From Phycicoccus flavus (GTDB taxonomy: Bacteria > Actinomycetota > Actinomycetes > Actinomycetales > Dermatophilaceae), in the NCBI RefSeq assembly GCF_004025965.2, contig NZ_SAYU02000012.1, forward strand, positions 1 to 64,000: a stretch of 64,000 bases of DNA. The letters are read 5' to 3'. Of the stretch, positions 1-7,611 are shown piece after piece (positions within the stretch are counted from its first letter, which is position 1; each line of letters starts with the position of its first letter). The translations under genes were made by a program, and so were the position numbers. The notes beneath the pieces were generated by a model. That model worked only from the letters and a program-made list of their open reading frames with translations. It did no database searches and was not told the DNA's origin.

Positions 1-810
1 GAGCAGCTCGCCGCGTTGGCGGCCCAGGAGGGCATCGCCGACTGCGAGGTGGTCGTCGCGGACAACGGGTCCACCGACGACCTGCGGGCGCTGGTCGAGC
101 AGTGGACCGGACGCCTGCCCGGCCTGCGCATCGTCGACGCGTCCCGGGCGCGGGGTGTCTCCGTGGCCCGCAACGAGGGCGTCCGTGCGGCCCGCTCCGA
201 CCGCATCCTCATCTGCGACGCGGACGACGTCGTGGGTCCCGGATGGGTCGCGGCGCTGCTGGCCGCGCTGGAGACCGAGGCGTTCGTGGGGGGCTCCTTC
301 GAGACCGGCACCCTCTCCGGGCCCGCGGCGGCGTGGACGGCCATCCCGCGACGCTCCGACGGGCTGCTCGTCTCGTGGTCGGGCCTGGCCTACCCCATCG
401 GCTGCAACACCGCGTTCCGCCGGGAGGTCTTCGAGGCCGCCGGGGCCTACCCGGAGGACTACCCGCCGGGAGCGGAGGAGATCGACTTCGCCTGGCGTGC
501 CCGGCAGGCGGGTTACGTCGCCGCGTACGTGCCCGACGCCCTCGTGCACTACCGGATCCGCGCCGACCTGCGCCGGCTCCTGCGCCAGCAGTTCAACGCC
601 GGCCGTGGGCACGCGACGCTGCACGCCCGGTACCGGCCCTCCGACGCGAGGCCGCGGACCGGTCGCGCCCGGCTGCGGCACGAGCTCGTCCTGCTCTCCC
701 GGTTCCCGGCGACGGGGGGCCCGGACGCACGGCGCCGGTGGCTGACGCAGGTCGCCTTCGAGGCGGGCAAGGTCCGCGAGTCCCGTCGCCTCGGGGTGCC
801 CTGCCCCTGA
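1..810 (+). CDS. Glycosyltransferase family 2 (5' partial)
   Basis: Inverting-type GT-A glycosyltransferase, probably transferring a sugar during assembly of a cell-surface glycan. The window opens inside the gene: the frame is open from base 1, and the in-frame TTG at 16 is not a credible start because the conserved core follows at once. About 269 residues remain. Visible are the nucleotide-sugar motif ADNGSTDDL, a DxD-like metal-binding motif in ICDADDVV, the acceptor-region segment WSGLAYPIGCNTAFRR and the late acidic segment EEIDFAWRARQAG typical of GT2. No transmembrane segment is evident in the visible part. It is followed 64 bp later by a methyltransferase on the same strand and a GT4 on the other, which fits a surface-polysaccharide neighbourhood. 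The sugar and acceptor cannot be told from sequence. Confidence 0.88.
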   Translation, partial: EQLAALAAQEGIADCEVVVADNGSTDDLRALVEQWTGRLPGLRIVDASRARGVSVARNEGVRAARSDRILICDADDVVGPGWVAALLAALETEAFVGGSFETGTLSGPAAAWTAIPRRSDGLLVSWSGLAYPIGCNTAFRREVFEAAGAYPEDYPPGAEEIDFAWRARQAGYVAAYVPDALVHYRIRADLRRLLRQQFNAGRGHATLHARYRPSDARPRTGRARLRHELVLLSRFPATGGPDARRRWLTQVAFEAGKVRESRRLGVPCP

Positions 811-874
811 ACGCACGACGCGCCCGCGGCGCAAGTACGGCAGGATGCTCCCGACGAACGGAGGGGTCCTTCTC

Positions 875-1681
875 ATGAACCCGGTGACCACCGCACAGCT
901 GGAGTCCATCGTCGGCGCGTTCCACGAGCCCGACATCGCGGCGTTCCGTGCGCTCCTGGCCCGCACGGCCGCGGAGCTGCCGGGTGACCTGGCCGAGCTG
1001 GGCGCGTTCTACGGGCGCAGCGCGGTCCTCATCGGCTCCTCCCTGGGCGCGGGCGAGACCTTCACGGTCGTCGACCTCTTCGGCCAGGAGGCCGACGACG
1101 CGTCCAACGCCGCCGAGAACGCGGACTCCTACCCGGGCCTGACCCAGGCGGCGTTCGAGGACAACTACCGGCGCGTCCACGGCACCCTGCCGGTCGTCGT
1201 CCGGGGGTTCAGCCAGACCGTCGTCGAGCACGTCCCCCCGGGGACCCACCGTTTCGTCCACGTCGACGCCTCGCACCTGTACGAGCACGTGGTCCAGGAC
1301 ATCGAGGCCGCCCACCGCATCCTCCAGGACGACGGGGTCCTCGTCCTGGACGACATCCGCAGCGAGCACACCCCCGGGGTGGCGGCGGCGGCCTGGCAGG
1401 CGGTCCTGCGTGACGGGCTGAGGCCCTTCGCGATCTCGCCGTTCAAGCTCTACGCCACCTTCGGCGACCCCGCGAGGTGGCAGCCCGCGCTGCAGGAGCT
1501 CGCCGACACGGGCGTCGTGCGCTCGGAGGTGCAACGGGTCAACGACCTGGACCTCCTCCGCTTCTGGTCGCTGCCGCGGCCGGAGCCGGTGCTGCCGTGG
1601 CGACGGTACGTCCCCGAGGTGGCCTGGCCCGCCGTCAGCCGCGTCGGTGGAGCCGCCCTCAAGGCGGGCCGGCGGCGCTGA
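875..1681 (+). CDS. Class I SAM-dependent methyltransferase (Methyltransf_24/TylF-like)
   Basis: Predicted SAM-dependent methyltransferase of 268 residues. The ATG at 875 is chosen because GGAGGG lies at 860-865; an upstream in-frame ATG at 845 has no ribosome-binding site. The N-terminal part has a motif I-like LAELGAFYGRSAVLIG, then FTVVDLF, and an acidic FVHVDASHLYEHVVQD followed by VLVLDDI, the pattern of the TylF/macrocin O-methyltransferase-like clan in which the Asp residues help bind metal or substrate. It sits between glycosyltransferase genes, so methylation of a sugar or glycan is plausible but inferred. Its 3' end overlaps the convergent GT4 gene by 23 bp. Confidence 0.8.
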   Translation: MNPVTTAQLESIVGAFHEPDIAAFRALLARTAAELPGDLAELGAFYGRSAVLIGSSLGAGETFTVVDLFGQEADDASNAAENADSYPGLTQAAFEDNYRRVHGTLPVVVRGFSQTVVEHVPPGTHRFVHVDASHLYEHVVQDIEAAHRILQDDGVLVLDDIRSEHTPGVAAAAWQAVLRDGLRPFAISPFKLYATFGDPARWQPALQELADTGVVRSEVQRVNDLDLLRFWSLPRPEPVLPWRRYVPEVAWPAVSRVGGAALKAGRRR

Positions 1682-2921
1682 CCCGCGACTCCCGCCCGTC
1701 CTCGACGTAGACCTCCCGCACGGTCGTCGAGAACGTCTCGGACGAGAACGCGCGCGCGACGTCCGCAGCGCGTGCGGCCGCCCGGCCGCGCGCCCCGCTC
1801 GGGTCGCGCAGCACCCGGACCAGCTCGGTGGCCATGGTCCCGGCGTCGTCGACCACGGCGGCGAACCACTCTGCCGGCCCGACACCCTCCGCGCCGACGC
1901 CGGTCGCGACGGTCGGTACTCCCGCGACGAGGGACTCGACGGTCTTGAACTTCACTCCCGCGCCCTGACGCAGCGGGACGACGGCCGCCGCGCGGCCCGC
2001 CCAGAACGCCTCCAGATCCGGCACGAACCCCTCGAGCGACACCCCCTCGGCGGCGGCGACCGCGGACCCCAACGCGTCCGACGCCCCGGCCCCGGCCACG
2101 GTCAGCGTGGCGTCCGGCACCCCCGCGCGCACCAGGGGCCAGACCTCGTCGAGGAACCAGCGCAGGCCGTCCTCGTTCTCGGCCCGGGCCAGGTACCCGA
2201 CGAAACCGACGGAGCGGTCCGTGGTGTCGTCCCGGTCCTGGGTGCGACGCCCCCGGGTCCCGTCCAGCGGGGGACGGACGACGGTCACCCGCGCCTCGGG
2301 GCGGGCCGACCGGAGCAGGTCGGCGTCCTTGTCGCTGAACGTGAGGACCCGGTGGAGCCGCGCCGGCAGGCGCGCCTCGCGGCGACGGGCTGTCCGCCCG
2401 CCCCGGGCGTAGCGGTCACGGTCCCCCGGGTCCGGGGCGGACGCGGCCAGGCGCTCGAAGCGCTGGGACTGCACGTCGTGGTAGGTGCCCACGAACCGGG
2501 CCCCGCGGTTCAGCAGTCGCAGCACCGGTAGGAGCCGGACCATCTCGTCCCACTGCAGGTCGACGACGTCCGCGGTCCGCACCAGGTCCCGGAGTCGGGG
2601 ATCGGTGAGCACCTCGGCGACGAACGTGACGGACGCCGCCCCGGGGTCCCGCCGGGTCAGGTGGTCGTCGACGAGGGCGCCCAGCCGCCGCAGGGCCCCC
2701 ACCACCGGCGACCGGGCGCGCCGGGCCATCGCGTAGGGGAGACCCAGCGTCCGACGGGCGGGTTCGGCCTCTCGCGTGGACGGCGTGTTGCGGGTGAGGA
2801 GGACGACGTCCGCGTGCTGCCGGAGCTCGCGCTCGAGAGCGAGGACGTAGCGCCCGCCGGCGTGTGGCGTGTCCTCGTGCGGCAGGACCGGAGCCACGAC
2901 GAGCACTCGCAGCCGGCGCAT
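1659..2921 (-). CDS. Glycosyltransferase family 4/GT-B
   Basis: GT-B fold glycosyltransferase of 420 residues. The N-terminal Rossmann half begins RLRVLVVAPVLPHEDTPHAGG and the C-terminal half holds the nucleotide-sugar site: VGFVGYLARAENEDGLRWF, then LEGFVPDLEAFWAGRAAAV followed by GAGVKFKTVESLVAGVPTV, where the E of KTVE corresponds to the conserved EX7E region of GT4 enzymes. The start at 2921 is the ATG before RRLRV; on the transcribed strand CACACT lies 6 nt upstream, so a leaderless transcript is possible. The other DNA strand stays open over a long distance here, but the recognisable protein ends at this ATG. Probably acts at the cytoplasmic face on a lipid-linked glycan; substrate unknown. 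Confidence 0.85.
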   Translation of the reverse strand: MRRLRVLVVAPVLPHEDTPHAGGRYVLALERELRQHADVVLLTRNTPSTREAEPARRTLGLPYAMARRARSPVVGALRRLGALVDDHLTRRDPGAASVTFVAEVLTDPRLRDLVRTADVVDLQWDEMVRLLPVLRLLNRGARFVGTYHDVQSQRFERLAASAPDPGDRDRYARGGRTARRREARLPARLHRVLTFSDKDADLLRSARPEARVTVVRPPLDGTRGRRTQDRDDTTDRSVGFVGYLARAENEDGLRWFLDEVWPLVRAGVPDATLTVAGAGASDALGSAVAAAEGVSLEGFVPDLEAFWAGRAAAVVPLRQGAGVKFKTVESLVAGVPTVATGVGAEGVGPAEWFAAVVDDAGTMATELVRVLRDPSGARGRAAARAADVARAFSSETFSTTVREVYVEDGRESRVSAAGPP

Positions 2922-2982
2922 GGCGCGAGTGTGGCACACCCCCGGGGGCGCCTCCGCGGGGCCGATACGATTCGCCGGGCAC

Positions 2983-3064
2983 GCGCAAGTGGCGGAACTG
3001 GCAGACGCGCCAGGTTTAGGTCCTGGTGCCTTCGGGTGTGCGGGTTCGAGTCCCGCCTTGCGCA
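2983..3064 (+). tRNA. tRNA-Leu (TAG)
   Basis: Class II tRNA. Acceptor strands GCGCAAG (2983-2989) and CTTGCGC (3057-3063) pair fully, with discriminator A. The anticodon arm CCAGG-TTTAGGT-CCTGG gives anticodon TAG, and there is a long variable arm and the T-arm GGGTTCGAGTCCC. The 3' CCA is not encoded. Confidence 0.95.
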
Positions 3065-3091
3065 CGACACCGGCGGGTCCGTCCCGTCCGT

Positions 3092-3097
3092 TAGGTT
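3092..3097 (+). promoter_or_regulatory. Probable -10 box for bcp
   Basis: TAGGTT between tRNA-Leu and bcp, about 53 bp before the GTG start; it would give a leader of roughly 45 nt carrying the AGGAGG at 3139-3144. Pattern-based only. Confidence 0.4.
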
Positions 3098-3149
3098 GGG
3101 ACCGGCCACCGCCGACGGCGGGTGGACCACCGACGAACAGGAGGCACCC

Positions 3150-3623
3150 GTGGCCGACCGGCTCGCTCCGGGCGACACCGCGCCCGACTTCACCCTGCCC
3201 GACGACACCGGGTCGGAGGTGACGCTCGGCGACCTGCGCGGCCGGAAGGTCATCGTGTACTTCTACCCCGCGGCCATGACGCCCGGGTGCACCACCCAGG
3301 CCTGCGACTTCAGCGAGAACCTCGACGCCCTGGCCACGGACGGCTACACCGTGCTCGGCATCTCGCCGGACACCCCGGAGAAGCTCGCGACCTTCCGCGA
3401 GAAGGAGCACCTCACCGTCCCGCTGCTCTCCGACGCCGACCGCTCGGTGATGACCGCGTGGGGCGCCTTCGGGGAGAAGAAACTGTACGGCAAGACCGTC
3501 GAGGGCGTCATCCGCAGCACCGTCGTCCTCGCCGAGGACGGCACCGTGAGCCACGCCTGGTACAACGTCAAGGCCACGGGCCACGTCGCCAAGCTGCGGC
3601 GTGACCTCGGGCTCGGGGAGTGA
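3150..3623 (+). CDS. bcp: Thioredoxin-dependent peroxiredoxin (Bcp/PrxQ)
   Basis: Cytoplasmic thiol peroxidase that reduces hydrogen peroxide and organic hydroperoxides using thioredoxin. 157 residues, the usual Bcp length. The peroxidatic Cys47 lies in the TPGCT motif and the resolving Cys52 five residues on (Cx4C), as in two-cysteine Bcp enzymes. The AhpC/TSA motif YFYPAAMTPGCTTQ and the C-terminal GVIRSTVVLAEDG are present. GTG at 3150 is chosen because AGGAGG ends 5 bp upstream. It lies just after tRNA-Leu and 7 bp before a DUF3618 gene, with which it may be co-transcribed. Confidence 0.95.
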   Translation: MADRLAPGDTAPDFTLPDDTGSEVTLGDLRGRKVIVYFYPAAMTPGCTTQACDFSENLDALATDGYTVLGISPDTPEKLATFREKEHLTVPLLSDADRSVMTAWGAFGEKKLYGKTVEGVIRSTVVLAEDGTVSHAWYNVKATGHVAKLRRDLGLGE

Positions 3624-3630
3624 GTCGGCG

Positions 3631-3894
3631 ATGAGCGAGCAGAAGACCATCCCCGAGCTCGAGGCCGAGGTCGTCGCCCGCCGGGAACGCCTGGCCCGCA
3701 CCGTCGACCAGCTGGTCGAGACCGCCAACCCCAAGAACATCCTCGCCCGCGAGGTCGAGAAGGCCAAGGCCCGCTGGGCCGACGTCGCGCAGACGCCCGA
3801 GGGCGAGCTGCGCGTCGAGCGTCTCGCGGCCGTCGTCGCCGTGGTGGCCGTCGTCGGCGGGGCGCTGGCCTTCCGCGCCTGGCGACGACGCTGA
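3631..3894 (+). CDS. DUF3618-family small membrane protein
   Basis: 87 residues. The N-terminal half is charged and helical (PELEAEVVARRERLARTVDQL), followed by one C-terminal hydrophobic helix (LAAVVAVVAVVGGALAFRAW) and an Arg-rich tail, so it is probably a tail-anchored inner-membrane protein with its helical part in the cytoplasm. This layout and the R/KxxLxxTVDQL core match the actinobacterial DUF3618 family, whose function is not established. It lies between bcp and a GroES paralogue at very short spacing, suggesting one transcript. Confidence 0.78.
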   Translation: MSEQKTIPELEAEVVARRERLARTVDQLVETANPKNILAREVEKAKARWADVAQTPEGELRVERLAAVVAVVAVVGGALAFRAWRRR

Positions 3895-3896
3895 GC

Positions 3897-4226
3897 GTGG
3901 GCGAGTCGCGCAGCCGGCTCCCGATCCGGATGCTGCACGACCGGGTGCTCGTGTCGCTGGAGGGTGAGACCGGCGAGCGCCGGTCCGGGGGCGGCATCGT
4001 CATCCCGGCGACGGCCAGCGTCGGCAAGCGGCTCGCCTGGGCCGCGGTCGTGGCCGCCGGTCCCGTCGCCCGGCACGTCGAGCCGGGCGACCGGGTGCTC
4101 TTCGACCCCGAGGACCGTGCCGAGGTCGAGATCGGGGCCAAGGACTACGTCCTGCTGCGTGAACGGGACATCCACGCCGTGGCCGCCCAGCGCGTCGACG
4201 AGGGCTCGACCGGGCTGTACCTCTGA
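3897..4226 (+). CDS. GroES-family co-chaperonin paralogue
   Basis: 109-residue Cpn10-fold protein starting at a GTG 2 bp after the DUF3618 stop. The core reads MLHDRVLVSLEG, then GGGIVIPATAS in the place of the mobile loop, and GDRVLFDPEDRAEVEIGAKDYVLLRERDIHAV, which corresponds to the GroES segment GDxVLFxxYxGxEVxxxxxxYxxLxxxDIxA. No groEL lies beside it, and the mobile loop is Gly-rich rather than the canonical form, so this is likely a specialised paralogue rather than the main heat-shock GroES. Whether it binds GroEL is unknown. Confidence 0.8.
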   Translation: MGESRSRLPIRMLHDRVLVSLEGETGERRSGGGIVIPATASVGKRLAWAAVVAAGPVARHVEPGDRVLFDPEDRAEVEIGAKDYVLLRERDIHAVAAQRVDEGSTGLYL

Positions 4227-4251
4227 GCCGCGGGCCGGCCGGAGGGCGGGG

Positions 4252-5196
4252 TCACACCGCCGTGGGGTCCGACACCCGGGCGATGCGCCCGCCCGCCCGG
4301 TGCCCGGACTCCACGAGCAGGGCGACGGCCTTGCGGCCGGCGGCGTCCGGGAGCACCGGGAGCAGCCGGTCCACCGCGTCGGCGGCCAGGCCGAGGCGGC
4401 TCTCGCTGAGGCTGCGGGCGGTGCCGCGGACCAGCCGCCCCCAGGCCCCGGTGGGCTCCGGCTCGGCGAGGACCCTGCCGTGCTTGGCCGAGAAGATCTC
4501 GCGCGCGCTGCCGCTGTAGAAGGCCCGGCGGGCGCGCAGGCCCGTCGTCGTCGCGACGAGCCGGTGGACGGTCTCCAGCGCCGGGTCGAGCACGACGGGC
4601 CGTCCCGTGGCCGCGAGCCGGTACCCCCAGTCGACGTCCTCCCAGCCGTAGGCCCGGTAGGCGGTGTCGTAGGGCCCGACCTCCTCCCAGGCCTCGCGGG
4701 TGACCGAGGCGTTGCCGGCCCAGTAGCGCCACCGGGTGGACTCCGCGCTCGCGTACGCGGCCTCGCGCAGGGCGGTGTCGGCCCGGCGGCCGTAGACACG
4801 GGCGAAGGGCGTCTCGGGGAAGACGTTGCGGTAGAGACCGACGGCGCCGACCTCCCGGCCGGCGTGGGCGGCGACGTGGGCGGCGACGTAGCCGGGCGCG
4901 GGTTCGAGGTCGTCGTCGCACCGCACGAGGACCCGACCCCGGGCCGCGTCGAACCCGGTGTTGAGGGCCGTCACCCGCCCCAGGTTCTCCGGGAGCACCA
5001 CCACCCGCAGGTCCAGCGGCCCCCGGTGCGCCTTCGCCACCCGCTCGCTGCCGTCGGTGTCCCCGTCGACGACGAGGACGACCTCCCACGGCTCGGTCGT
5101 GTCCTGGGCCGCGAGGGCGGCGAGGAGGGCGGGCAGCCGGTGGGCGCCGCGGTAGGACGGGACGACCACGGAAGCCGCGAGCGCCGGGCGCGCCAT
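4252..5196 (-). CDS. Glycosyltransferase family 2
   Basis: GT-A transferase of 314 residues. N-terminal ASVVVPSYRGAHRLPALL and VVDGDTDGSERVA form the nucleotide-binding part, LVRCDDDLEPAPGYVAAH holds the DxD-type metal motif, and GNASVTREAWEEVGPYD with YGWEDVDWGYRLAATG is the acceptor region with the conserved ED pair. Start ATG at 5196 with GGGAGGA just upstream on the transcribed strand. It is convergent with the GroES paralogue and lies beyond the tRNA-Lys terminator. A role in cell-wall or capsule glycan synthesis is inferred from the fold and the many glycan genes in this window; donor and acceptor are unknown. Confidence 0.88.
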   Translation of the reverse strand: MARPALAASVVVPSYRGAHRLPALLAALAAQDTTEPWEVVLVVDGDTDGSERVAKAHRGPLDLRVVVLPENLGRVTALNTGFDAARGRVLVRCDDDLEPAPGYVAAHVAAHAGREVGAVGLYRNVFPETPFARVYGRRADTALREAAYASAESTRWRYWAGNASVTREAWEEVGPYDTAYRAYGWEDVDWGYRLAATGRPVVLDPALETVHRLVATTTGLRARRAFYSGSAREIFSAKHGRVLAEPEPTGAWGRLVRGTARSLSESRLGLAADAVDRLLPVLPDAAGRKAVALLVESGHRAGGRIARVSDPTAV

Positions 5197-5222
5197 GGGT
5201 CCTCCCGGGTCCGGAGACGGGA

Positions 5223-5249
5223 GAGGCTCCCCGGGGACCGGGGAGCCTC
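5223..5249 (-). terminator. Hairpin terminator after tRNA-Lys
   Basis: Perfect 12-bp inverted repeat GAGGCTCCCCGG / CCGGGGAGCCTC with a 3-nt loop, just 3' of tRNA-Lys on the minus strand. There is no U-run, as is common for high-GC actinobacterial hairpin terminators. Confidence 0.8.
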
Positions 5250-5265
5250 GTGCTCGGGCGAGCGG

Positions 5266-5341
<76 letters not shown>

Positions 5342-5387
5342 GCGACGGGAGACATTATCAGCCGCCCGCCCCGGTCGTGAAATCCGG

Positions 5388-6032
5388 TCAGGGGGAGTCC
5401 GGCGGGGGTCCGTCGCCGCCGCGGACCCGCCGCCGGGCGAGCAGCACGACGGCCACGAGGACCACCGCGACGAGCCCCACGAGGGCGAGCGGGAGCGTCC
5501 ACGACGAGCCCTGGACCTCCGCCGTGGGGGCCGTCGCCGGGCTCGGTTCGGCGGACGGTCCGGTGGGGGTGGGCGTCGCCGTCGGGTCCGCGGACGTGCT
5601 CGGCGACGCCGTGGGGGAGGCGGAGCGGGGGGTCGCCGTCGTCGAGAAGGAGAACGTGCCCGAGACCGGGTGCCCGTCGACGCTGACGACGCGGTAGGTG
5701 ACCGTGTGCTCACCCGCCGGCAGGTCGTCGACGAGGGCCTGGCGCACCTGGCCACCGTCCGTCGTCGCGTCGCCGTCCGTCTCGTCGCCGTCCGGACCCT
5801 CGACCGTGACCTGCAGGAAGCGGGGGTTCACGTCCTCGCTGAAGGTCAGGCGCACCTCCTGCGCGGTGCGGACCGTGGACCCGTCGCGCGGAGCGGTCCC
5901 GGTGAGCTGGGCGTGGGCGGGCAGCGCCGCCGCCGGGTGCGCGAAGACGGGGACGGCCGAGACGACGAGGGCGACGGTCACGAGGGCCACGAGCAGGGCG
6001 GTGATGACGGCGGTGGTCCGGCGGGAGAACAT
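5388..6032 (-). CDS. CopC-domain copper-binding protein with C-terminal membrane anchor
   Basis: 214-residue exported protein. An N-terminal signal helix (AVITALLVALVTVALVVSAV) ends near FAHPAAALPAHAQL, placing an early His as the probable mature-chain copper ligand. The CopC beta-sandwich follows (GTAPRDGSTV, VRLTFSEDVNP, TYRVVSVDGHPVSGTFSF; the last His is the second conserved ligand). Then a Pro/Thr/Ser linker of about 40 residues and a C-terminal helix (LPLALVGLVAVVLVAVVLLA) with an Arg-rich stop-transfer. This is the YcnJ/CopC-like layout but without a CopD domain. The start at 6032 rather than 6071 is supported by CACACT exactly 7 nt upstream. Likely role: binding copper outside the membrane; no partner gene is visible here. 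Confidence 0.82.
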   Translation of the reverse strand: MFSRRTTAVITALLVALVTVALVVSAVPVFAHPAAALPAHAQLTGTAPRDGSTVRTAQEVRLTFSEDVNPRFLQVTVEGPDGDETDGDATTDGGQVRQALVDDLPAGEHTVTYRVVSVDGHPVSGTFSFSTTATPRSASPTASPSTSADPTATPTPTGPSAEPSPATAPTAEVQGSSWTLPLALVGLVAVVLVAVVLLARRRVRGGDGPPPDSP

Positions 6033-6039
6033 GCACGCC

Positions 6040-6045
6040 AGTGTG
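6040..6045 (-). promoter_or_regulatory. -10 box for copC-like gene (leaderless)
   Basis: CACACT on the minus strand, 7 nt before the ATG at 6032, in the spacing seen repeatedly in this window for leaderless starts. Confidence 0.45.
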
Positions 6046-6066
6046 ACAGGCGTCCCTGACCGGTGA

Positions 6067-6072
6067 GACACT
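6067..6072 (+). promoter_or_regulatory. -10 box for rmlC-like gene (leaderless)
   Basis: GACACT 7 nt before the GTG at 6080. It lies back to back with the copC-like promoter, so both divergent transcripts start within about 50 bp. Confidence 0.45.
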
Positions 6073-6079
6073 GCCGCCC

Positions 6080-6652
6080 GTGGCCGCCGCTAGCACCCAG
6101 TTCACCGCCGCCGAGACCGCCGTCCCCGGGCTGCTGACCTTCGAGGTGACCCGCGTCGACGACGCCCGGGGCTGGTTCCAGGAGAAGTTCCACCAGGAGA
6201 AGCTCGAGGCCGCCGGCCTCCCGCCGGGGTTCCGGGTGGTCCAGACCAACGTCGCCGCCAGCGTCACCGGGGTCACCCGCGGGTTCCACGCCGAGCCGTG
6301 GGACAAGTACGTCTCCATCGTCTCCGGCCGGGCGCACGGCGCGTACGTGGACCTGCGCCGGGGACCGACCTACGGCACGGTCGTCGAGGTCGAGCTGCGG
6401 CCCGACGTCGCCGTGTTCCTGCCGGCGGGCGTCGGGAACTCCTACCAGTGCCTCGAGGACGTCGTGTACCTCTACAGCGTCAACCGGCACTGGACCCCGG
6501 ACGCCTACGAGCGCTACACCTTCGTCAACCTCGCCGACCCGGACCTCGGGGTGCGCTGGCCGGTGCCGCTGGAGCGGGCGATCCTCTCGGACAAGGACCG
6601 GGAGCACCCGATGCTGCGCGACGCCCGCCCGATGGACCTGCCCGCCGGCTGA
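6080..6652 (+). CDS. dTDP-4-dehydrorhamnose 3,5-epimerase-like cupin (RmlC family)
   Basis: 190-residue RmlC-fold protein, the typical length. The family epimerises dTDP-4-keto-6-deoxyglucose at C3 and C5 on the way to dTDP-L-rhamnose. The active-site segment TRGFHAEPWDKYVSIVSGRA holds the catalytic His and basic residue, followed by GAYVDLRRG, LPAGVGNSYQCLEDVVYLYSV and the late DPDLGVRWPV. The HAEPWDK form resembles the epimerase half of actinobacterial RmlC-RmlD proteins. RmlA, RmlB and RmlD are not in this window, so rhamnose or another deoxyhexose as product is inferred. Starts at a GTG with no Shine-Dalgarno but a -10 box 7 nt upstream. Confidence 0.85.
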   Translation: MAAASTQFTAAETAVPGLLTFEVTRVDDARGWFQEKFHQEKLEAAGLPPGFRVVQTNVAASVTGVTRGFHAEPWDKYVSIVSGRAHGAYVDLRRGPTYGTVVEVELRPDVAVFLPAGVGNSYQCLEDVVYLYSVNRHWTPDAYERYTFVNLADPDLGVRWPVPLERAILSDKDREHPMLRDARPMDLPAG

Positions 6653-6679
6653 GACCCGCCCCGGCGAGCCGGAACGCGG

Positions 6680-6711
6680 ACCGCCCCGGTCCGGGGACGG
6701 ACCGGGGCGGT
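6680..6711. terminator. Bidirectional hairpin between rmlC-like gene and tRNA-His
   Basis: A 13-bp perfect stem (ACCGCCCCGGTCC / GGACCGGGGCGGT) with a 6-nt loop. It lies 28 bp after the rmlC-like stop and 5 bp from the 3' end of the convergent tRNA-His, so it can terminate both transcripts. Confidence 0.8.
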
Positions 6712-6715
6712 GCCC

Positions 6716-6792
6716 TGGGGTGAGTGACGGGACTTGAACCCGCGACCCTCGCGACCACAACGCGATGCTCTACCAGCTGAGCTACACCCACC
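6716..6792 (-). tRNA. tRNA-His (GTG)
   Basis: Anticodon arm TCGCG-TTGTGGT-CGCGA gives anticodon GTG. Acceptor GTGGGTG pairs with CACTCAC, with the His-specific extra G-1 at 6792 opposite C73, and the CCA is encoded at 6716-6718. Confidence 0.96.
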
Positions 6793-6858
6793 ACGGCGGG
6801 CGCATGCCGTCCGTGACATCCGGAGGTCGTGCGCCCGCAGCGCGGACCATCGTACCGG

Positions 6859-7542
6859 CTACCCGGGGGTGCTCCCGACCACGCCCTCGCCGGGCTCGTC
6901 ACCGCCCGCCGGGCCGGCGTCGTGGTCGACGACGTGGCGGGCGGCGAGGCCGCGCAGCTCGTCGGTCGGACGGCCCGGCGGCTCGACGAAGACCGCCTCC
7001 CGGTAGTAGCGCAGCTCGGCGATGGACTCGCGGATGTCCGCCAGCGCCCGGTGCCCGCCGGACTTCGTCGGTGCGGAGAAGTAGGCCCGGGGGTACCACC
7101 GCCGGGACAGCTCCTTGATCGAGGAGACGTCGATGATCCGGTAGTGCAGGTGGCTCTCCAGGCCCGGCATGTCCCGGGCGAGGAAGGCCCGGTCGGTGGC
7201 GACGGTGTTGCCGCCGAGCGGAGCCTTGCCGGCCTCGGGGACCCACTCGCGGACGTAGTCCAGGACGCGCGCCTCGGCCTCCTCCAGGGTGGTCCCGGCG
7301 GCGAGCTCCTCGAGCAGCCCCGACGTCGTGTGCATCCGGCGGACGAAGTCGCCCATCTGCGCCAGCGCGGCGTCCGGCGGGCGCACGACGACGTCGACGC
7401 CGTCGCCGAGGACCGTGAGCTCGAAGTCGGTGACGAGGGCCGCGACCTCGACGAGGGCGTCGGCCTCGAGGGACAGGCCGGTCATCTCGCAGTCGATCCA
7501 GACGATCCGGTCGGACAGGGCGCGGTCGGAGGGGCTGGGCAT
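6859..7542 (-). CDS. orn: Oligoribonuclease
   Basis: 3'-5' exoribonuclease that degrades di- to pentaribonucleotides to mononucleotides, finishing RNA turnover and pGpG breakdown. DEDDh catalytic residues are all visible: WIDCEMTGL (Asp, Glu) near the N terminus, [15 protein letters not shown] (Asp) and [12 protein letters not shown] (His, Asp). The [11 protein letters not shown] and RRWYP segments are also conserved. It has a C-terminal extension beyond the roughly 190-residue core, rich in Gly, Pro and Glu. Two in-frame ATGs exist (7551, 7542); the second is chosen because TAGCAT, which contains the first ATG, sits exactly 7 nt upstream of it as a -10 box. Divergent from the PrsW gene. 227 residues. 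Confidence 0.94.
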   Translation of the reverse strand: MPSPSDRALSDRIVWIDCEMTGLSLEADALVEVAALVTDFELTVLGDGVDVVVRPPDAALAQMGDFVRRMHTTSGLLEELAAGTTLEEAEARVLDYVREWVPEAGKAPLGGNTVATDRAFLARDMPGLESHLHYRIIDVSSIKELSRRWYPRAYFSAPTKSGGHRALADIRESIAELRYYREAVFVEPPGRPTDELRGLAARHVVDHDAGPAGGDEPGEGVVGSTPG

Positions 7543-7598
7543 GCGCGCCATGCTAGGCAACCCCGCGGGCGACCGGGGGCGCTCGGGGACTCTGGCGC

Positions 7599-7604
7599 TA
7601 GGGT
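7599..7604 (+). promoter_or_regulatory. -10 box for prsW-like gene (leaderless)
   Basis: TAGGGT 7 nt before the GTG at 7612, with no Shine-Dalgarno between. The divergent orn -10 (TAGCAT on the minus strand, plus-strand 7550-7555) lies about 45 bp away. Confidence 0.55.
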
Positions 7605-7611
7605 CCATGCC

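Noticed and set aside
845-874. ATG at 845 as start of the first methyltransferase
   Set aside because: No ribosome-binding site, while GGAGGG precedes the ATG at 875.
2922-4799. Upstream extension of the minus-strand GT4 frame
   Set aside because: The open frame continues to 4799 but runs antisense to bcp, DUF3618, the GroES gene and tRNA-Leu and has low-complexity Arg/Pro/Gly-rich sequence; it is a high-GC artefact.
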